The notes under the pieces: generated by a model
What the model saw: the letters and a program-made list of their open reading frames with translations, nothing else
Database searches by the model: none
Told to the model about the DNA's origin: nothing
NCBI RefSeq assembly: GCF_004959855.1
Contig: NZ_SPNT01000001.1
Span: 124,001 to 188,000, forward strand
Length of the DNA stretch: 64,000 bases
Direction: 5' to 3'
Source: Nitratireductor sp. XY-223
Lineage (GTDB): Bacteria > Pseudomonadota > Alphaproteobacteria > Rhizobiales > Rhizobiaceae
Shown: piece after piece, positions 27,120 to 35,975 of the stretch
Layout of the letters: every line of letters starts with the position of its first letter
Numbering within the stretch: position 1 is the stretch's first letter
Program-made: the position numbers and the translations under genes

Positions 27120-28012
27120 GTCGTTGCTCCGACGAATTCGCTGCGGGTGTAGCCCTGAATGTAAAGAAGTGCCGTCAGGTCGCCGTGATCGACCCGGATA
27201 TCCGCTTCGGCCGCGACCACCGGCTTGGCATGCAGTGCGACGCCGCTGCCGGCGAGGCGCAGCATCCCGAGGTCGTTGGCGCCGTCGCCGACGGCCAGCA
27301 CATCACCGGCGGACAGGCTGAGCCTGGCAGTCAGTTCCTGGAGCGCATCGATTTTCGATTGCTGGCCGAGCACCGGTTCGACGATCGTTCCGTCGAGCTT
27401 TCCGTCGGCGTGATTCAGCACATTGGCGCGGTGCTCGTCGAAGCCGAGCCGCCCCGCCACCCGGCCCGTGAACAGCGTAAAGCCGCCGGATACGAGCGCC
27501 GTATATGCGCCGTTTGCCTTCATGGTCGCAATCAGTTCGCGGCCTCCGGGCGTCAGGGTTATGCGGTGTTCCAGCACGCGGTCGACGACCGAAAGATCGA
27601 GCCCCGCCAGAAGCGCCACCCGTTCCCGCATAGCGGGCTCGAAGGCGATTTCACCGTTCATCGCGCGCCTGGTGATGGCCGCGACCTGATCGTAAAATCC
27701 GGCTTCCGCAGCCAGTTCGTCGACGCATTCCTGCCGTATCATGGTGGAATCCATGTCGGCCAGGAGCAGCCGCTTCCTGCGTCCGTCCGCGTCCTGCACG
27801 ACAATATCGGCGGGCTGATCGTCCAGCGCGTCAGCAATCATGCCGCGGGCTTCCTCGCGGGCGATGCCGTCCTTCAGCGGCAGGTCGCATGCAATGCCTT
27901 CGGCCAGCCAGTTTGGTGCGGCTGCGGTGACGCCCGCGGCGGCATGCGAAACCAGACCCTTTGACAGAACAGGATTTGACGGATCGGTAATAAGCGTGGC
28001 AACGAGTGGCAT
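27116..28012 (-). CDS. serB: Phosphoserine phosphatase
   Basis: 298 residues from the ATG at 28012; the frame continues upstream but overlaps miaA. The HAD-family nucleophile motif is LADMDSTMIRQECVDELA, followed by motif II with SGGFTLFTGRVA and motif III/IV with AVGDGANDLGMLRLAGSGVA. The N-terminal 80 residues are the usual SerB extension. It makes L-serine from O-phosphoserine in the last step of the phosphorylated pathway. It is divergent from miaA, with 24 bp between starts, so their promoters must overlap the opposite gene or lie within that short gap. Confidence 0.94.
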   Translation of the reverse strand: MPLVATLITDPSNPVLSKGLVSHAAAGVTAAAPNWLAEGIACDLPLKDGIAREEARGMIADALDDQPADIVVQDADGRRKRLLLADMDSTMIRQECVDELAAEAGFYDQVAAITRRAMNGEIAFEPAMRERVALLAGLDLSVVDRVLEHRITLTPGGRELIATMKANGAYTALVSGGFTLFTGRVAGRLGFDEHRANVLNHADGKLDGTIVEPVLGQQSKIDALQELTARLSLSAGDVLAVGDGANDLGMLRLAGSGVALHAKPVVAAEADIRVDHGDLTALLYIQGYTRSEFVGATT

Positions 28013-28036
28013 GTGGTGTGAATTCCCGGAGAGACG

Positions 28037-28906
28037 ATGCGTGCCGTCCTGATAGCCGGACCGACAGCAAGCGGCAAGTCCGCGCTGGCCGTAAAAATGG
28101 CCGAGGCGGCCGGCGGCGTGATTGTCAATGCCGATTCGATGCAGGTCTACGACACGCTGAGGATCCTGACCGCCCGACCCACGCAGCCGGAACTGGAACG
28201 GGTTCCGCATCACCTCTACGGCCATGTCCCGGCATCGACGAGCTATTCGGCAGGGCAGTGGCTCCGCGACGTCGGCCAGCTTCTCGACCGGCCGGACGTT
28301 GCCGGGCGGCTCCAGGTCTTCGTCGGCGGCACCGGTCTTTACTTCAGGGCCCTGACGGGCGGCCTTTCCGACATGCCGGCCATTCCCGAGGGGGTGCGCC
28401 GGCACTGGCGCGAGCGCCTGCTTAACGAGGGCGCCGAGGCGCTGCATGCGCGATTGCAGCTTGTCGATCCGGAGACCGCTGCTACGCTCGATCCCACCGA
28501 CAGTCAGAGGATTGTCCGCGCACTCGAGGTCTTCGAGGCCTCCGGCCAATCCATTCTGCAGCACCAGCGGGCCCGGGGAGAGGCGCTGATCGAGCCCGGG
28601 GAGGCCCGCCGTATCGTCCTGATGCCGGATCGCGACGTGCTCAGACAGCGCATTCGCGACCGGTTCGTCTCAATGGTCGAGAGCGGCGCGATCGATGAGG
28701 TCAGGCGTCTGATCGCCAGCGGCCTTTCTCCCGATCTCCCGGTCATGAAGGCGATCGGCGTGCGCGAAATCGGCGCCTATCTTTCAGGAGAAGCTACCCT
28801 CGATGAGGCGATCGAGCGTGCCAGCATCGCCACCCGGCAATATGCCAAGCGGCAGATGACCTGGTTTCGAAACCAGCTCGATGACGGCTGGGAGCGGCGG
28901 ACCTAG
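28037..28906 (+). CDS. miaA: tRNA dimethylallyltransferase
   Basis: 289 residues. GPTASGKS at 8-15 is the P-loop; [19 protein letters not shown] is the substrate and catalytic region; [15 protein letters not shown] and [20 protein letters not shown] follow; the C-terminus has [16 protein letters not shown]. It transfers a dimethylallyl group to A37 of tRNAs reading UNN codons. Length is slightly short but within the family. Confidence 0.95.
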   Translation: MRAVLIAGPTASGKSALAVKMAEAAGGVIVNADSMQVYDTLRILTARPTQPELERVPHHLYGHVPASTSYSAGQWLRDVGQLLDRPDVAGRLQVFVGGTGLYFRALTGGLSDMPAIPEGVRRHWRERLLNEGAEALHARLQLVDPETAATLDPTDSQRIVRALEVFEASGQSILQHQRARGEALIEPGEARRIVLMPDRDVLRQRIRDRFVSMVESGAIDEVRRLIASGLSPDLPVMKAIGVREIGAYLSGEATLDEAIERASIATRQYAKRQMTWFRNQLDDGWERRT

Positions 28907-28921
28907 TCCTGCAAATGGAAA

Positions 28922-28940
28922 CGGGCGCCTTTGGCGCCCG
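28922..28940 (-). terminator. Terminator hairpin between miaA and the HerA-like gene
   Basis: An 8-bp perfect inverted repeat (CGGGCGCC, three-base loop, GGCGCCCG) between two converging genes. On the minus strand it is followed by TTTCCATTT, so it suits the HerA-like gene best, but it could act both ways. Confidence 0.6.
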
Positions 28941-28957
28941 AACCGGTTGTGTGACCG

Positions 28958-30862
28958 TTACTTGCCGGCAGGCGGCGTTTCTGCCTTTTTCAGCAGTGTC
29001 GCGCGGTGCGGCGACTTCTTCAGCAGCGAATCGCGAAGATCGTTGCCGTGGACGGAACCGAGCGACGAGGGTTGCGGCGCCGGTTCGTCGAATTCCTCGG
29101 GTGCGTCCGACAGCGGAGCCGCCGGCCCGCTGATCGCCTTTTCCAGATCCGCCAGATCGGCAAGCTGCGGCTGCAGCGTCGCGCCGCCCTGCGGCGGCAT
29201 GCCGGAGGTGCCCAGCGGAACTTCCGTGTGCCGCATGCTCTGAATGATGTGCTGCACATCGAGCTGGCCGTCCCTGCCGCGCGCCATGGCACTGGCTCCG
29301 TGGCCGCTGACGGTTTTCGGCAACTCGTGTTTCGGAAGGCGCTCGAAACACATGCGCATCGGCACGGCGACAGCCTCACCGAAGGCGATGGCCTCGCCGT
29401 TGCCGATCGACGACAGGAAGCTGATCGTCGAGCTGGACGAATTCGAGATCGCAGAGCGGATGATCTCCTGGTCGCGGTCGTTGGCGAGGCGCATGGCGAA
29501 GACCGTCGAGCACTGCGACAGGATCGTCGGATCGAGTTCTCCGGGGCGCTGGGTTATGACGCCGAGACTGACGCCGTATTTGCGGCCCTCCTTGGCGATA
29601 CGCGCCACGGCCTGCCGGGTGGGGAAGAAGCCGAGGCTGGCATCTGCCGGAACGTAGCGGTGCGCTTCCTCGCAAAGCACCAGGATGCGCATCTGCCCGT
29701 TGCTCCACAGCGCGATTTCGAACGCCATGCGGCACAGCACCGACGCCACCGCATTGACGACCTCGGACGGGATGCCGGAGAGCTGGAACGACGTTATCGG
29801 CTGACCGTTGCCCGGGATGCGGAAGATCTCGCTGATTACATCGGCCAGGTTGTCGATGATGGTGTTGGTGGAGAACATGAAGCGAAAGCGCGGATCGTTG
29901 ATCACCGAGGCAATGCGCTGCTTGAGGTTGCGCAAGAACGGTTTTTCCTCGCGCCCGTCAAGCTGTCCGATGCGTTCGTCGATCAGCGCCAGCAGATCTG
30001 CGACGCGGTAGGGGACCGGCGTGTCGGAGGTGATCGAGGAACGATCCACCTTGCGCGTTACCGGGCGGCCATCGGCCGTGCCCTTGAAGTTCCGTTTCGC
30101 TTCCGCGATGAGATCGCGCAACATGTCGACTTCTTCGGCGACCGTCGGACGGCCGCGGAAGATCACCTCCGCGAACTCCTCGAGCCTGAACAGCCAGAAC
30201 GGCAGGTCGAGCGTGTCCGTTTCGATAAGGTGGGCCCGCGACTTGAAGGCCGACGCGAATTCGTTGTGCGGATCGAGCACCAGCACACGCAGGTCCGGAC
30301 ACACATCGACGATGCGGTTGACTAGCAGCGAAACGGCTGTCGATTTACCAACACCGGTGGTTCCGACGATAGCAAAGTGGCGGTCGAGAAGGGCATCGGC
30401 CGAAATGCAGGACGGAATTTCCGAGTTCTGCGTCAAGTGGCCGATGGTAACCGGACTGGCGGTGTCGATCGAATAGATGGCATCCAGGTCGGTGGTGCGG
30501 ATCTGGTGTGCGACGGCACCAAGCGTCGGATAATCGGAAATACCTGCGCTGAAACTTGTCTCATCGCCCTCACCACGGATCTCGCCAACGAGCTCGACCT
30601 CGAAATGCATGGTGTTGGGTTCATCTTCAAGCCAGATCTCGCCCGGACTCTGGATGCTGAAAACGAGCGCCACGACACGGTTTCGGCCCACCCGGATCGA
30701 GATGAGCCGGCCGACAGACAGTGTCGCCGACAAGGCGTGTTCGTTGATCGGAACACGGGCGGAAATGGTTGCGCGTGCGCCATTGCACCTTACAACATGG
30801 CCGAGGACGCGGGACGGAAACGAAACGTCGCGCCTTTCCTCTACTCCTGGTCTCTTGTTCAT
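28958..30862 (-). CDS. HerA-like P-loop ATPase (DUF87 family)
   Basis: 634 residues from the ATG at 30862; an ATG five codons earlier is also possible. An N-terminal beta-barrel-like region (about 1-150) precedes the ATPase core: Walker A GTTGVGKST, an insertion with the arginine-rich stretch, Walker B region MRILVLCEEAHRYVPAD, and the late motif GEAIAFGEAVAVPMRM. This is the HAS-barrel plus DUF87 layout of HerA-type hexameric translocases. No NurA nuclease partner is adjacent, so it is probably the stand-alone bacterial form. About 90 C-terminal residues are proline-, alanine- and acid-rich and probably disordered. Confidence 0.85.
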   Translation of the reverse strand: MNKRPGVEERRDVSFPSRVLGHVVRCNGARATISARVPINEHALSATLSVGRLISIRVGRNRVVALVFSIQSPGEIWLEDEPNTMHFEVELVGEIRGEGDETSFSAGISDYPTLGAVAHQIRTTDLDAIYSIDTASPVTIGHLTQNSEIPSCISADALLDRHFAIVGTTGVGKSTAVSLLVNRIVDVCPDLRVLVLDPHNEFASAFKSRAHLIETDTLDLPFWLFRLEEFAEVIFRGRPTVAEEVDMLRDLIAEAKRNFKGTADGRPVTRKVDRSSITSDTPVPYRVADLLALIDERIGQLDGREEKPFLRNLKQRIASVINDPRFRFMFSTNTIIDNLADVISEIFRIPGNGQPITSFQLSGIPSEVVNAVASVLCRMAFEIALWSNGQMRILVLCEEAHRYVPADASLGFFPTRQAVARIAKEGRKYGVSLGVITQRPGELDPTILSQCSTVFAMRLANDRDQEIIRSAISNSSSSTISFLSSIGNGEAIAFGEAVAVPMRMCFERLPKHELPKTVSGHGASAMARGRDGQLDVQHIIQSMRHTEVPLGTSGMPPQGGATLQPQLADLADLEKAISGPAAPLSDAPEEFDEPAPQPSSLGSVHGNDLRDSLLKKSPHRATLLKKAETPPAGK

Positions 30863-31053
30863 GCTGCCCCGTTTCATACAGTTAAGCGTGCGGAGACTGC
30901 CCGGAACACCCATCAAGTCCAATCTGAGCAGGCCCCAGTGCGTTAAGCTTAAGTAACTTGTGTTAACAACCCGTTGTCTTTGCAGGTTAATGAGTTGTCG
31001 ACGCCAATCAGTGCCGCGGGCCGGATCCCGGCGCCGAATCGGGGTACGCGGCA

Positions 31054-31082
31054 TTGACGCGCGGTTTCTTTGCGGCTAACGT
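31054..31082 (+). promoter_or_regulatory. Probable ilvB promoter (-35/-10)
   Basis: TTGACG at 31054-31059 and TAACGT at 31077-31082 are 17 bp apart. Initiation six to eight bases after the -10 would fall at 31089-31090, on the first base of the leader-peptide ATG, making a leaderless leader as reported for rhizobial trp attenuation. The -10 is weak, so the call is tentative. Confidence 0.5.
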
Positions 31083-31089
31083 CCCGCGC

Positions 31090-31143
31090 ATGATCAGGAC
31101 AGGACTAATTGTGGTGATGAAGCGCATGGGCAGGATGGTGTAA
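31090..31143 (+). CDS. Leader peptide of the ilvB attenuator
   Basis: A 17-codon frame, MIRTGLIVVMKRMGRMV then TAA, ending 126 bp before ilvB. It contains Ile, Leu, Ile, Val, Val and a final Val, so translation would respond to charged Ile/Leu/Val tRNAs. It has no ribosome-binding site and probably begins at the 5' end of the transcript. The stop lies inside the first RNA hairpin, and a terminator follows, as expected for ribosome-mediated attenuation. Confidence 0.75.
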   Translation: MIRTGLIVVMKRMGRMV

Positions 31144-31199
31144 CCATCCGGCGGCAGCCACCCATGCGCTTAACGAGGCTCCGACAGGGGCCTTTTTTT
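31120..31199 (+). promoter_or_regulatory. ilvB transcription attenuator
   Basis: Two RNA structures follow the leader's Ile/Leu/Val codons. First, 31120-31130 pairs perfectly with 31161-31171 (11 bp), enclosing a 7-bp hairpin 31133-31139/31143-31149 that covers the leader stop. Second, 31176-31182 pairs with 31187-31193 (one G-U) and is followed by seven T to 31199, an intrinsic terminator. A ribosome stalled on the early codons would alter the first fold; I could not identify a clear antiterminator pairing, so the switching mechanism is inferred. Confidence 0.7.
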
Positions 31200-31269
31200 A
31201 TGGCCGTGGAAACTGGTGCATTTGTGCCCGCTATCCGAGGGAGGCGGGAGAGTAAGGCGGAAAAGGACA

Positions 31270-33048
31270 ATGACGGGCAGTAGCAGGGAAATGACAGGCG
31301 CCGAGATGGTCGTCCAGGCGCTCAAGGACAATGGTGTCGAGGACATATTCGGATATCCGGGCGGCGCCGTTCTGCCGATTTACGACGAGCTGTTTCAACA
31401 GGACGATATTGTGCACGTCCTCGTGCGCCACGAACAAGGCGCCGGTCATGCGGCGGAGGGCTATGCCCGCTCGACCGGAAAGGTCGGCGTCGTGCTGGTC
31501 ACCTCCGGCCCGGGTGCGACCAATGTGGTCACAGCGCTCCAGGACGCTCTGATGGACTCCATTCCCCTGGTCTGCATCTCCGGCCAGGTGCCGACGCCCC
31601 TGATCGGCTCGGACGCCTTCCAGGAATGCGATACGGTCGGTATCACCCGGCCGTGCACGAAGCACAATTGGCTGGTGCGCGAGATCGGCGACCTGCCGCG
31701 TGTCCTGCACGAGGCGTTCCGCGTCGCCCAGACCGGACGTCCAGGACCCGTCGTCGTCGATATTCCGAAAGACGTTCAGTTCGCGACGGGCGAGTATGTC
31801 GGGCCGTCGCCGGTTATCGAGCACAAGAGCTATCAGCCGAAGCTTCAGGGCGATCTCGATTCCATCCGCGAAGCGGTCAAGCTGATGAGCGAGGCCAAGA
31901 AACCGATCATCTACACCGGCGGCGGTGTCATCAATTCCGGCTCGGAGGCCAGCCACCTGCTTCGCGAGCTCGTGCAGTTGACGAATTTCCCGATCACTTC
32001 GACCCTGATGGGGCTGGGCGCCTATCCGGCGTCGGGCAAGAACTGGATGGGCATGCTCGGCATGCACGGCACTTATGAAGCCAATATGGCGATGCACGAC
32101 TGCGACGTCATGGTCTGTATCGGTGCGCGGTTCGACGATCGCATCACCGGCCGCCTTGACGCGTTCTCGCCCAACTCGAAGAAGATCCATATCGATATCG
32201 ATCCGTCCTCGATCAACAAGAACGTCCATGTCGACATCCCGATCCTCGGCGATTGCGGGCATGTGCTCGAGGACATGGTGCGGCTTTGGCGCGCCTCGTC
32301 GGCACCCGCCGAGAACAAGGCACTGGCCGGCTGGTGGGAGCAGATCGACAAGTGGCGCGCCCGCAATTCGCTCGCCTACGCGCCGAACAAGGACGTCATC
32401 ATGCCGCAATACGCCATGCAGCGGCTTTACGACCTGACCAGGGACCGTGACACCTATATCACCACCGAGGTCGGCCAGCACCAGATGTGGGCGGCGCAGT
32501 TTTACGGTTTCGAGGAGCCGAACCGGTGGATGACCTCCGGCGGGCTCGGCACGATGGGCTATGGACTGCCGGCGGCGCTGGGCGTGCAGATCGCCCATCC
32601 GGATTCGCTCGTCATCGATATCGCCGGCGACGCATCCGTGCAGATGACCATCCAGGAGATGTCGACGGCGGTGCAGTACGAGGCGCCGATCAAGATCTTC
32701 ATCCTCAACAACCAGTATATGGGCATGGTTCGCCAGTGGCAGCAATTGCTGCACGGCAACCGGCTGTCGCACTCCTATACGGAGGCGATGCCGGATTTCG
32801 TCAAGCTCGCCGAAGCCTATGGCTGCGTCGGCCTGCGTGCCGAAAAGCCGGGCGAGCTCGATGATGCGATCACAGAGATGATCTCCGTCGACAAGCCGGT
32901 GATCTTCGATTGTCGCGTCGCCAACCTTGCCAACTGTTTCCCGATGATCCCGTCCGGCAAGGCGCACAATGAAATGCTGTTGCCGGACGAGGCGACGGAC
33001 GAGGCCGTGGCCAACGCGATCGACAAGAAGGGCAAGGCGCTGGTCTAG
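31270..33048 (+). CDS. ilvB: Acetolactate synthase, large (catalytic) subunit
   Basis: 592 residues from the ATG at 31270, preceded by AAAAGGAC. Thiamine-diphosphate enzyme motifs are all present: GYPGGAVLPIYDELF, the catalytic glutamate in VLVRHEQGAGHAAEGYARS, VTSGPGATN, the FAD/central domain, and the TPP-magnesium motif IAGDASVQMTIQEMST ending FILNNQYMGMVRQWQ. It condenses two pyruvates, or pyruvate and 2-oxobutyrate, at the first common step of valine, leucine and isoleucine synthesis. Regulated by the attenuator upstream and by the small subunit encoded two genes later. Confidence 0.97.
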   Translation: MTGSSREMTGAEMVVQALKDNGVEDIFGYPGGAVLPIYDELFQQDDIVHVLVRHEQGAGHAAEGYARSTGKVGVVLVTSGPGATNVVTALQDALMDSIPLVCISGQVPTPLIGSDAFQECDTVGITRPCTKHNWLVREIGDLPRVLHEAFRVAQTGRPGPVVVDIPKDVQFATGEYVGPSPVIEHKSYQPKLQGDLDSIREAVKLMSEAKKPIIYTGGGVINSGSEASHLLRELVQLTNFPITSTLMGLGAYPASGKNWMGMLGMHGTYEANMAMHDCDVMVCIGARFDDRITGRLDAFSPNSKKIHIDIDPSSINKNVHVDIPILGDCGHVLEDMVRLWRASSAPAENKALAGWWEQIDKWRARNSLAYAPNKDVIMPQYAMQRLYDLTRDRDTYITTEVGQHQMWAAQFYGFEEPNRWMTSGGLGTMGYGLPAALGVQIAHPDSLVIDIAGDASVQMTIQEMSTAVQYEAPIKIFILNNQYMGMVRQWQQLLHGNRLSHSYTEAMPDFVKLAEAYGCVGLRAEKPGELDDAITEMISVDKPVIFDCRVANLANCFPMIPSGKAHNEMLLPDEATDEAVANAIDKKGKALV

Positions 33049-33091
33049 AGCAAGATGAGGTACGGGTGGTGGAACGCTCGCGCGAGGTTGG

Positions 33092-34012
33092 ATGAGTAGC
33101 GGCAGACATCCGGGTTTGGCCGATTACGGCATGCTGTGCCTGCTTGCCGTCATCTGGGGCGGCAGCTTCATGCTGACGCGGGTTGCGGTTGCGGAACTGC
33201 CGCCCATCACGCTGACCGCTATCCGCCAGGGCATTGCCGTTGTCATCCTCGCTGCTGTCGCCATCAGGTCCGGCCAGGCGCTCAACGCATCAAGGTCCGA
33301 TCATGCGGTTATCGTGGCGTCTGCATTTTTCGGCTTGGCGCTGCCCTTCGGGCTGATCAGTTGGGGTCTGCAGGAAATCACAGCGGGCCTGTCGGCCATT
33401 CTCATGGGGCTGATGCCGCTCATGACGATCGTGCTGGCGCATTTTTTCACCCAAGACGAGAAAATGAATCTTGCAAAACTGCTTGGTGTCTTTCTCGGTA
33501 TTGGCGGGCTGGTCGTCCTTTTTTGGCCGGATATCTTCGACCGGACGGATGCCGATATCTGGCGCCAGCTGGCCATCATGGGGGCGGGCGTGTCCTATGC
33601 CGTGAACGCGCTGATCACCAAGCGGCTTCTGCATCTCAAGCCGCGGCCGATGTTTGCGATCAACATCGCCTGGTCCTTGGTCATGCTAGCGCCCGTGGCG
33701 CTTCTTTTCGAGCCGCTGCCGAGTGCAAATCCCTCCGCCGCCGCATGGTTCAGCCTGGTGCTTTTGGGCATCTTCCCGACCGCGGCGGCCTCATTGCTCA
33801 TGTTCCGTATTATCGGCCGGCAGGGCGCCAGCTTTTTCGGCCAGATCAATCTGCTCGTCCCCGTCGCCGGGGTTCTCTGGGGTGCTGCGATACTCGGTGA
33901 GCGGCTGTCGCTCAACGCCTTCGTCGCCCTTGCCATCATTTTGTCGGGTGTCGCCGTCGCGCGCCTGCACCCGAAGCCAAAATTCCAGACAGTCGAGGAA
34001 AAGACCTCATGA
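33092..34012 (+). CDS. EamA/DMT-family transporter between ilvB and ilvH
   Basis: 306 residues, about ten membrane helices in two EamA repeats, starting LADYGMLCLLAVIWGGSFML and with the second repeat near ADIWRQLAIMGAGVSYAVNA. The drug/metabolite transporter superfamily includes amino acid exporters. It is placed 43 bp after ilvB and its stop overlaps the ilvH start (ATGA), so it is made together with the acetolactate synthase. This position suggests export of a branched-chain amino acid, 2-oxoacid or related overflow metabolite, but substrate is inference only. Confidence 0.88.
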   Translation: MSSGRHPGLADYGMLCLLAVIWGGSFMLTRVAVAELPPITLTAIRQGIAVVILAAVAIRSGQALNASRSDHAVIVASAFFGLALPFGLISWGLQEITAGLSAILMGLMPLMTIVLAHFFTQDEKMNLAKLLGVFLGIGGLVVLFWPDIFDRTDADIWRQLAIMGAGVSYAVNALITKRLLHLKPRPMFAINIAWSLVMLAPVALLFEPLPSANPSAAAWFSLVLLGIFPTAAASLLMFRIIGRQGASFFGQINLLVPVAGVLWGAAILGERLSLNAFVALAIILSGVAVARLHPKPKFQTVEEKTS

Positions 34013-34581
34013 ATGCGCAGCACAAACCAACCGGCTCGGCCTATTTCATCGCCAAGGAGACCGAGCAGCTCGAAACCCGCACGCTCTCGGTGCTCGTGGA
34101 CAACGAACCCGGTGTCCTCGCACGGGTCATCGGGCTGTTTTCGGGCCGCGGCTATAACATTGAAAGCCTGACGGTCTCGGAAACCGAGCACGAGGCGCAC
34201 CTGTCGCGCATCACCATCGTCACCAACGGCACGCCGCATGTCCTGGAGCAGATCAAGCACCAGCTTGAGCGGATCGTCCCCGTGCACCGGGTTGTCGATC
34301 TTTCCATCCGTGCGCGCGAGAAGGGGCATGAAAAGCCGCTGGAGCGGGAACTCGCGCTGATCAAGGTGAAAGGCGAGGGCGATCACAGGGTCGAGGCGCT
34401 GCGCCTGGCGGACGCGTTCCGCGCCCAGGTAATCGATGCCAATACCGAACATTTCATTTTCGAAATCACCGGCCGGGTGTCGAAGATCGAGCAGTTCATT
34501 TCCATCATGCGGCCGCTCGGCCTGATCGAGGTCTGCCGCACCGGTGTCGCCGCACTCAATCGCGGTCCGGACGGGATGTAG
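34009..34581 (+). CDS. ilvH: Acetolactate synthase, small (regulatory) subunit
   Basis: 190 residues. The N-terminal ACT domain is seen in TRTLSVLVDNEPGVLARVIG and FSGRGYNIESLTVSETE, followed by the second ACT-like domain with AFRAQVIDANTEHFIFEITG. It binds valine for feedback control and activates IlvB. Its ATG overlaps the stop of the EamA gene. Confidence 0.96.
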   Translation: MNAQHKPTGSAYFIAKETEQLETRTLSVLVDNEPGVLARVIGLFSGRGYNIESLTVSETEHEAHLSRITIVTNGTPHVLEQIKHQLERIVPVHRVVDLSIRAREKGHEKPLERELALIKVKGEGDHRVEALRLADAFRAQVIDANTEHFIFEITGRVSKIEQFISIMRPLGLIEVCRTGVAALNRGPDGM

Positions 34582-34649
34582 ATCGAAGGGCCATCCTGCC
34601 TGAATGGCGCATGGGTGGCATGCATTCATGATGTTGCTCACGGAGCTAA

Positions 34650-34674
34650 TTCAGGTCAGCATTGCTGACCTGAA
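34650..34674. promoter_or_regulatory. Perfect inverted repeat upstream of the LysE-family gene
   Basis: TTCAGGTCAGC at 34650-34660 and its exact complement at 34664-34674, separated by three bases. It ends one base before the ribosome-binding site GAGGAG of the LysE-family gene (start 34686). It could be an operator (LysE genes are often controlled by LysR/Lrp-type regulators) or an mRNA hairpin. No T-run follows. Confidence 0.7.
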
Positions 34675-34685
34675 GAGGAGAAACC

Positions 34686-35279
34686 ATGGCCGTCGACACA
34701 TTCCTGGCGCTCGTTGCCTTTGCGTTCGTGACATCGGTCACGCCGGGGCCGAACAATTTCATGCTTCTGGCATCCGGCGCGAATTTCGGGTTTGTGCGGA
34801 CCATACCCCATATGTGCGGCATAGCGGTGGGCTTCGCTTCGCTGCTTCTCGGTGTGGGATTCGGTTTGGGGGCGCTGCTGCAGAGCTGGCCGACCCTGCA
34901 CGTTCTGCTGAAAATCGGCGGCGGCTGCTACCTTCTTTATCTTGCCTGGAGGATCGCCGGAAGCCGGGCGCTCGCCGAGAACCGGGCCGTTTCGCGACCG
35001 ATCACGCTGGCGCAGGCGGCCGCTTTTCAGTGGGTCAACCCGAAAGCCTGGATGATGGCGCTGACGGCCATGGTGCTGTTCGCCAATCCGGCGGATCCGC
35101 ATCTTTCGGTGCTGTTCGTCGCCGCGGCCTTCGTCCTCGTGAATTTTCCAAGCGTATCGATTTGGGCGGGTTTCGGAACCGTGCTGCGGCGCGCCCTTTC
35201 AAGCCCGCAGCGGCTGAAGTGGTTCAACGTGACCATGGGCGTCCTGCTTGTCGCGACGCTCTTTCCGATGATGCTCTAG
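34686..35279 (+). CDS. LysE/RhtB-family amino acid exporter
   Basis: 197 residues with six predicted membrane helices. It opens with FLALVAFAFVTSVTPGPNNF, the SxTPGPxN signature of the LysE/RhtB family, and continues FGLGALLQSWPTLHVLLKIG and YLLYLAWRIAG. Such proteins export amino acids such as lysine, threonine or homoserine. GAGGAG sits 5 bases before the ATG. The perfect inverted repeat just upstream suggests control. Substrate is unknown; it ends 84 bp before the nitrile hydratase operon. Confidence 0.9.
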   Translation: MAVDTFLALVAFAFVTSVTPGPNNFMLLASGANFGFVRTIPHMCGIAVGFASLLLGVGFGLGALLQSWPTLHVLLKIGGGCYLLYLAWRIAGSRALAENRAVSRPITLAQAAAFQWVNPKAWMMALTAMVLFANPADPHLSVLFVAAAFVLVNFPSVSIWAGFGTVLRRALSSPQRLKWFNVTMGVLLVATLFPMML

Positions 35280-35363
35280 CCATGAAACAATCCGGTCCAG
35301 GCCGGTGTTCACAAAAATGCGTCAGGCGATTTACTTGTACGTAAGATGCGATAAAGTTCAAGG

Positions 35364-35975
35364 ATGACCAATTCGCACGACCACGATCACGACAACGAAC
35401 TCGATCCCATGACGGCGCGCGTGCGGGCACTGGAAACGATCCTGAGCGAAAAGGGCCTGATCGATCCGGCCGCGATCGACGCCATTGTCGATACCTACCA
35501 AAACAGGGTGGGGCCGCAGAACGGCGCACGGGTCGTGGCCAGGGCCTGGAGCGACACGGAATTCGCCGACTGGCTGGCCAGGGACGCTACGGCGGCGATC
35601 GCCTCACTCGGCTTTACGGGCCGGCAGGGCGAGCACATGCACGCGGTCTTCAACACGCCGCAGACGCATAATCTCGTCGTGTGCACCCTGTGTTCCTGCT
35701 ATCCGTGGAGTGTGCTCGGACTGCCGCCGGTCTGGTACAAGTCGCCGCCTTACCGTTCGCGCGCCGTCATGGATCCGCGCGGCGTCCTGGAAGAGTTCGG
35801 CGTGCGCCTCGACAAGGACGTCAACATCCGGGTGTGGGATTCGACCGCTGAACTGCGCTATCTGGTGGTGCCGATGCGTCCGGCGGGCACCGACGGTCTC
35901 GATGAAGACGCGCTGGCCGCACTGGTGAGCCGCGATTCAATGATCGGGACCGGTCTTGCGGAGGCACCGGAATGA
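35364..35975 (+). CDS. nthA: Nitrile hydratase alpha subunit, cobalt type
   Basis: 203 residues. The metal centre is C107-T-L-C110-S-C112 in [11 protein letters not shown]; threonine after the first cysteine marks the cobalt-type enzyme (iron types have serine). The downstream [20 protein letters not shown] matches NthA closely. It hydrates nitriles to amides together with NthB. Cysteines 110 and 112 are expected to be oxidised to sulfinate and sulfenate. The N-terminus is His/Asp-rich (SHDHDHDNE). The stop overlaps the nthB start (ATGA). Confidence 0.96.
   Translation: MTNSHDHDHDNELDPMTARVRALETILSEKGLIDPAAIDAIVDTYQNRVGPQNGARVVARAWSDTEFADWLARDATAAIASLGFTGRQGEHMHAVFNTPQTHNLVVCTLCSCYPWSVLGLPPVWYKSPPYRSRAVMDPRGVLEEFGVRLDKDVNIRVWDSTAELRYLVVPMRPAGTDGLDEDALAALVSRDSMIGTGLAEAPE

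Noticed and set aside
27116-28564. The long upstream extension of the serB frame to 28564
   Set aside because: The extra residues overlap miaA on the other strand; the ATG at 28012 gives the usual SerB length.
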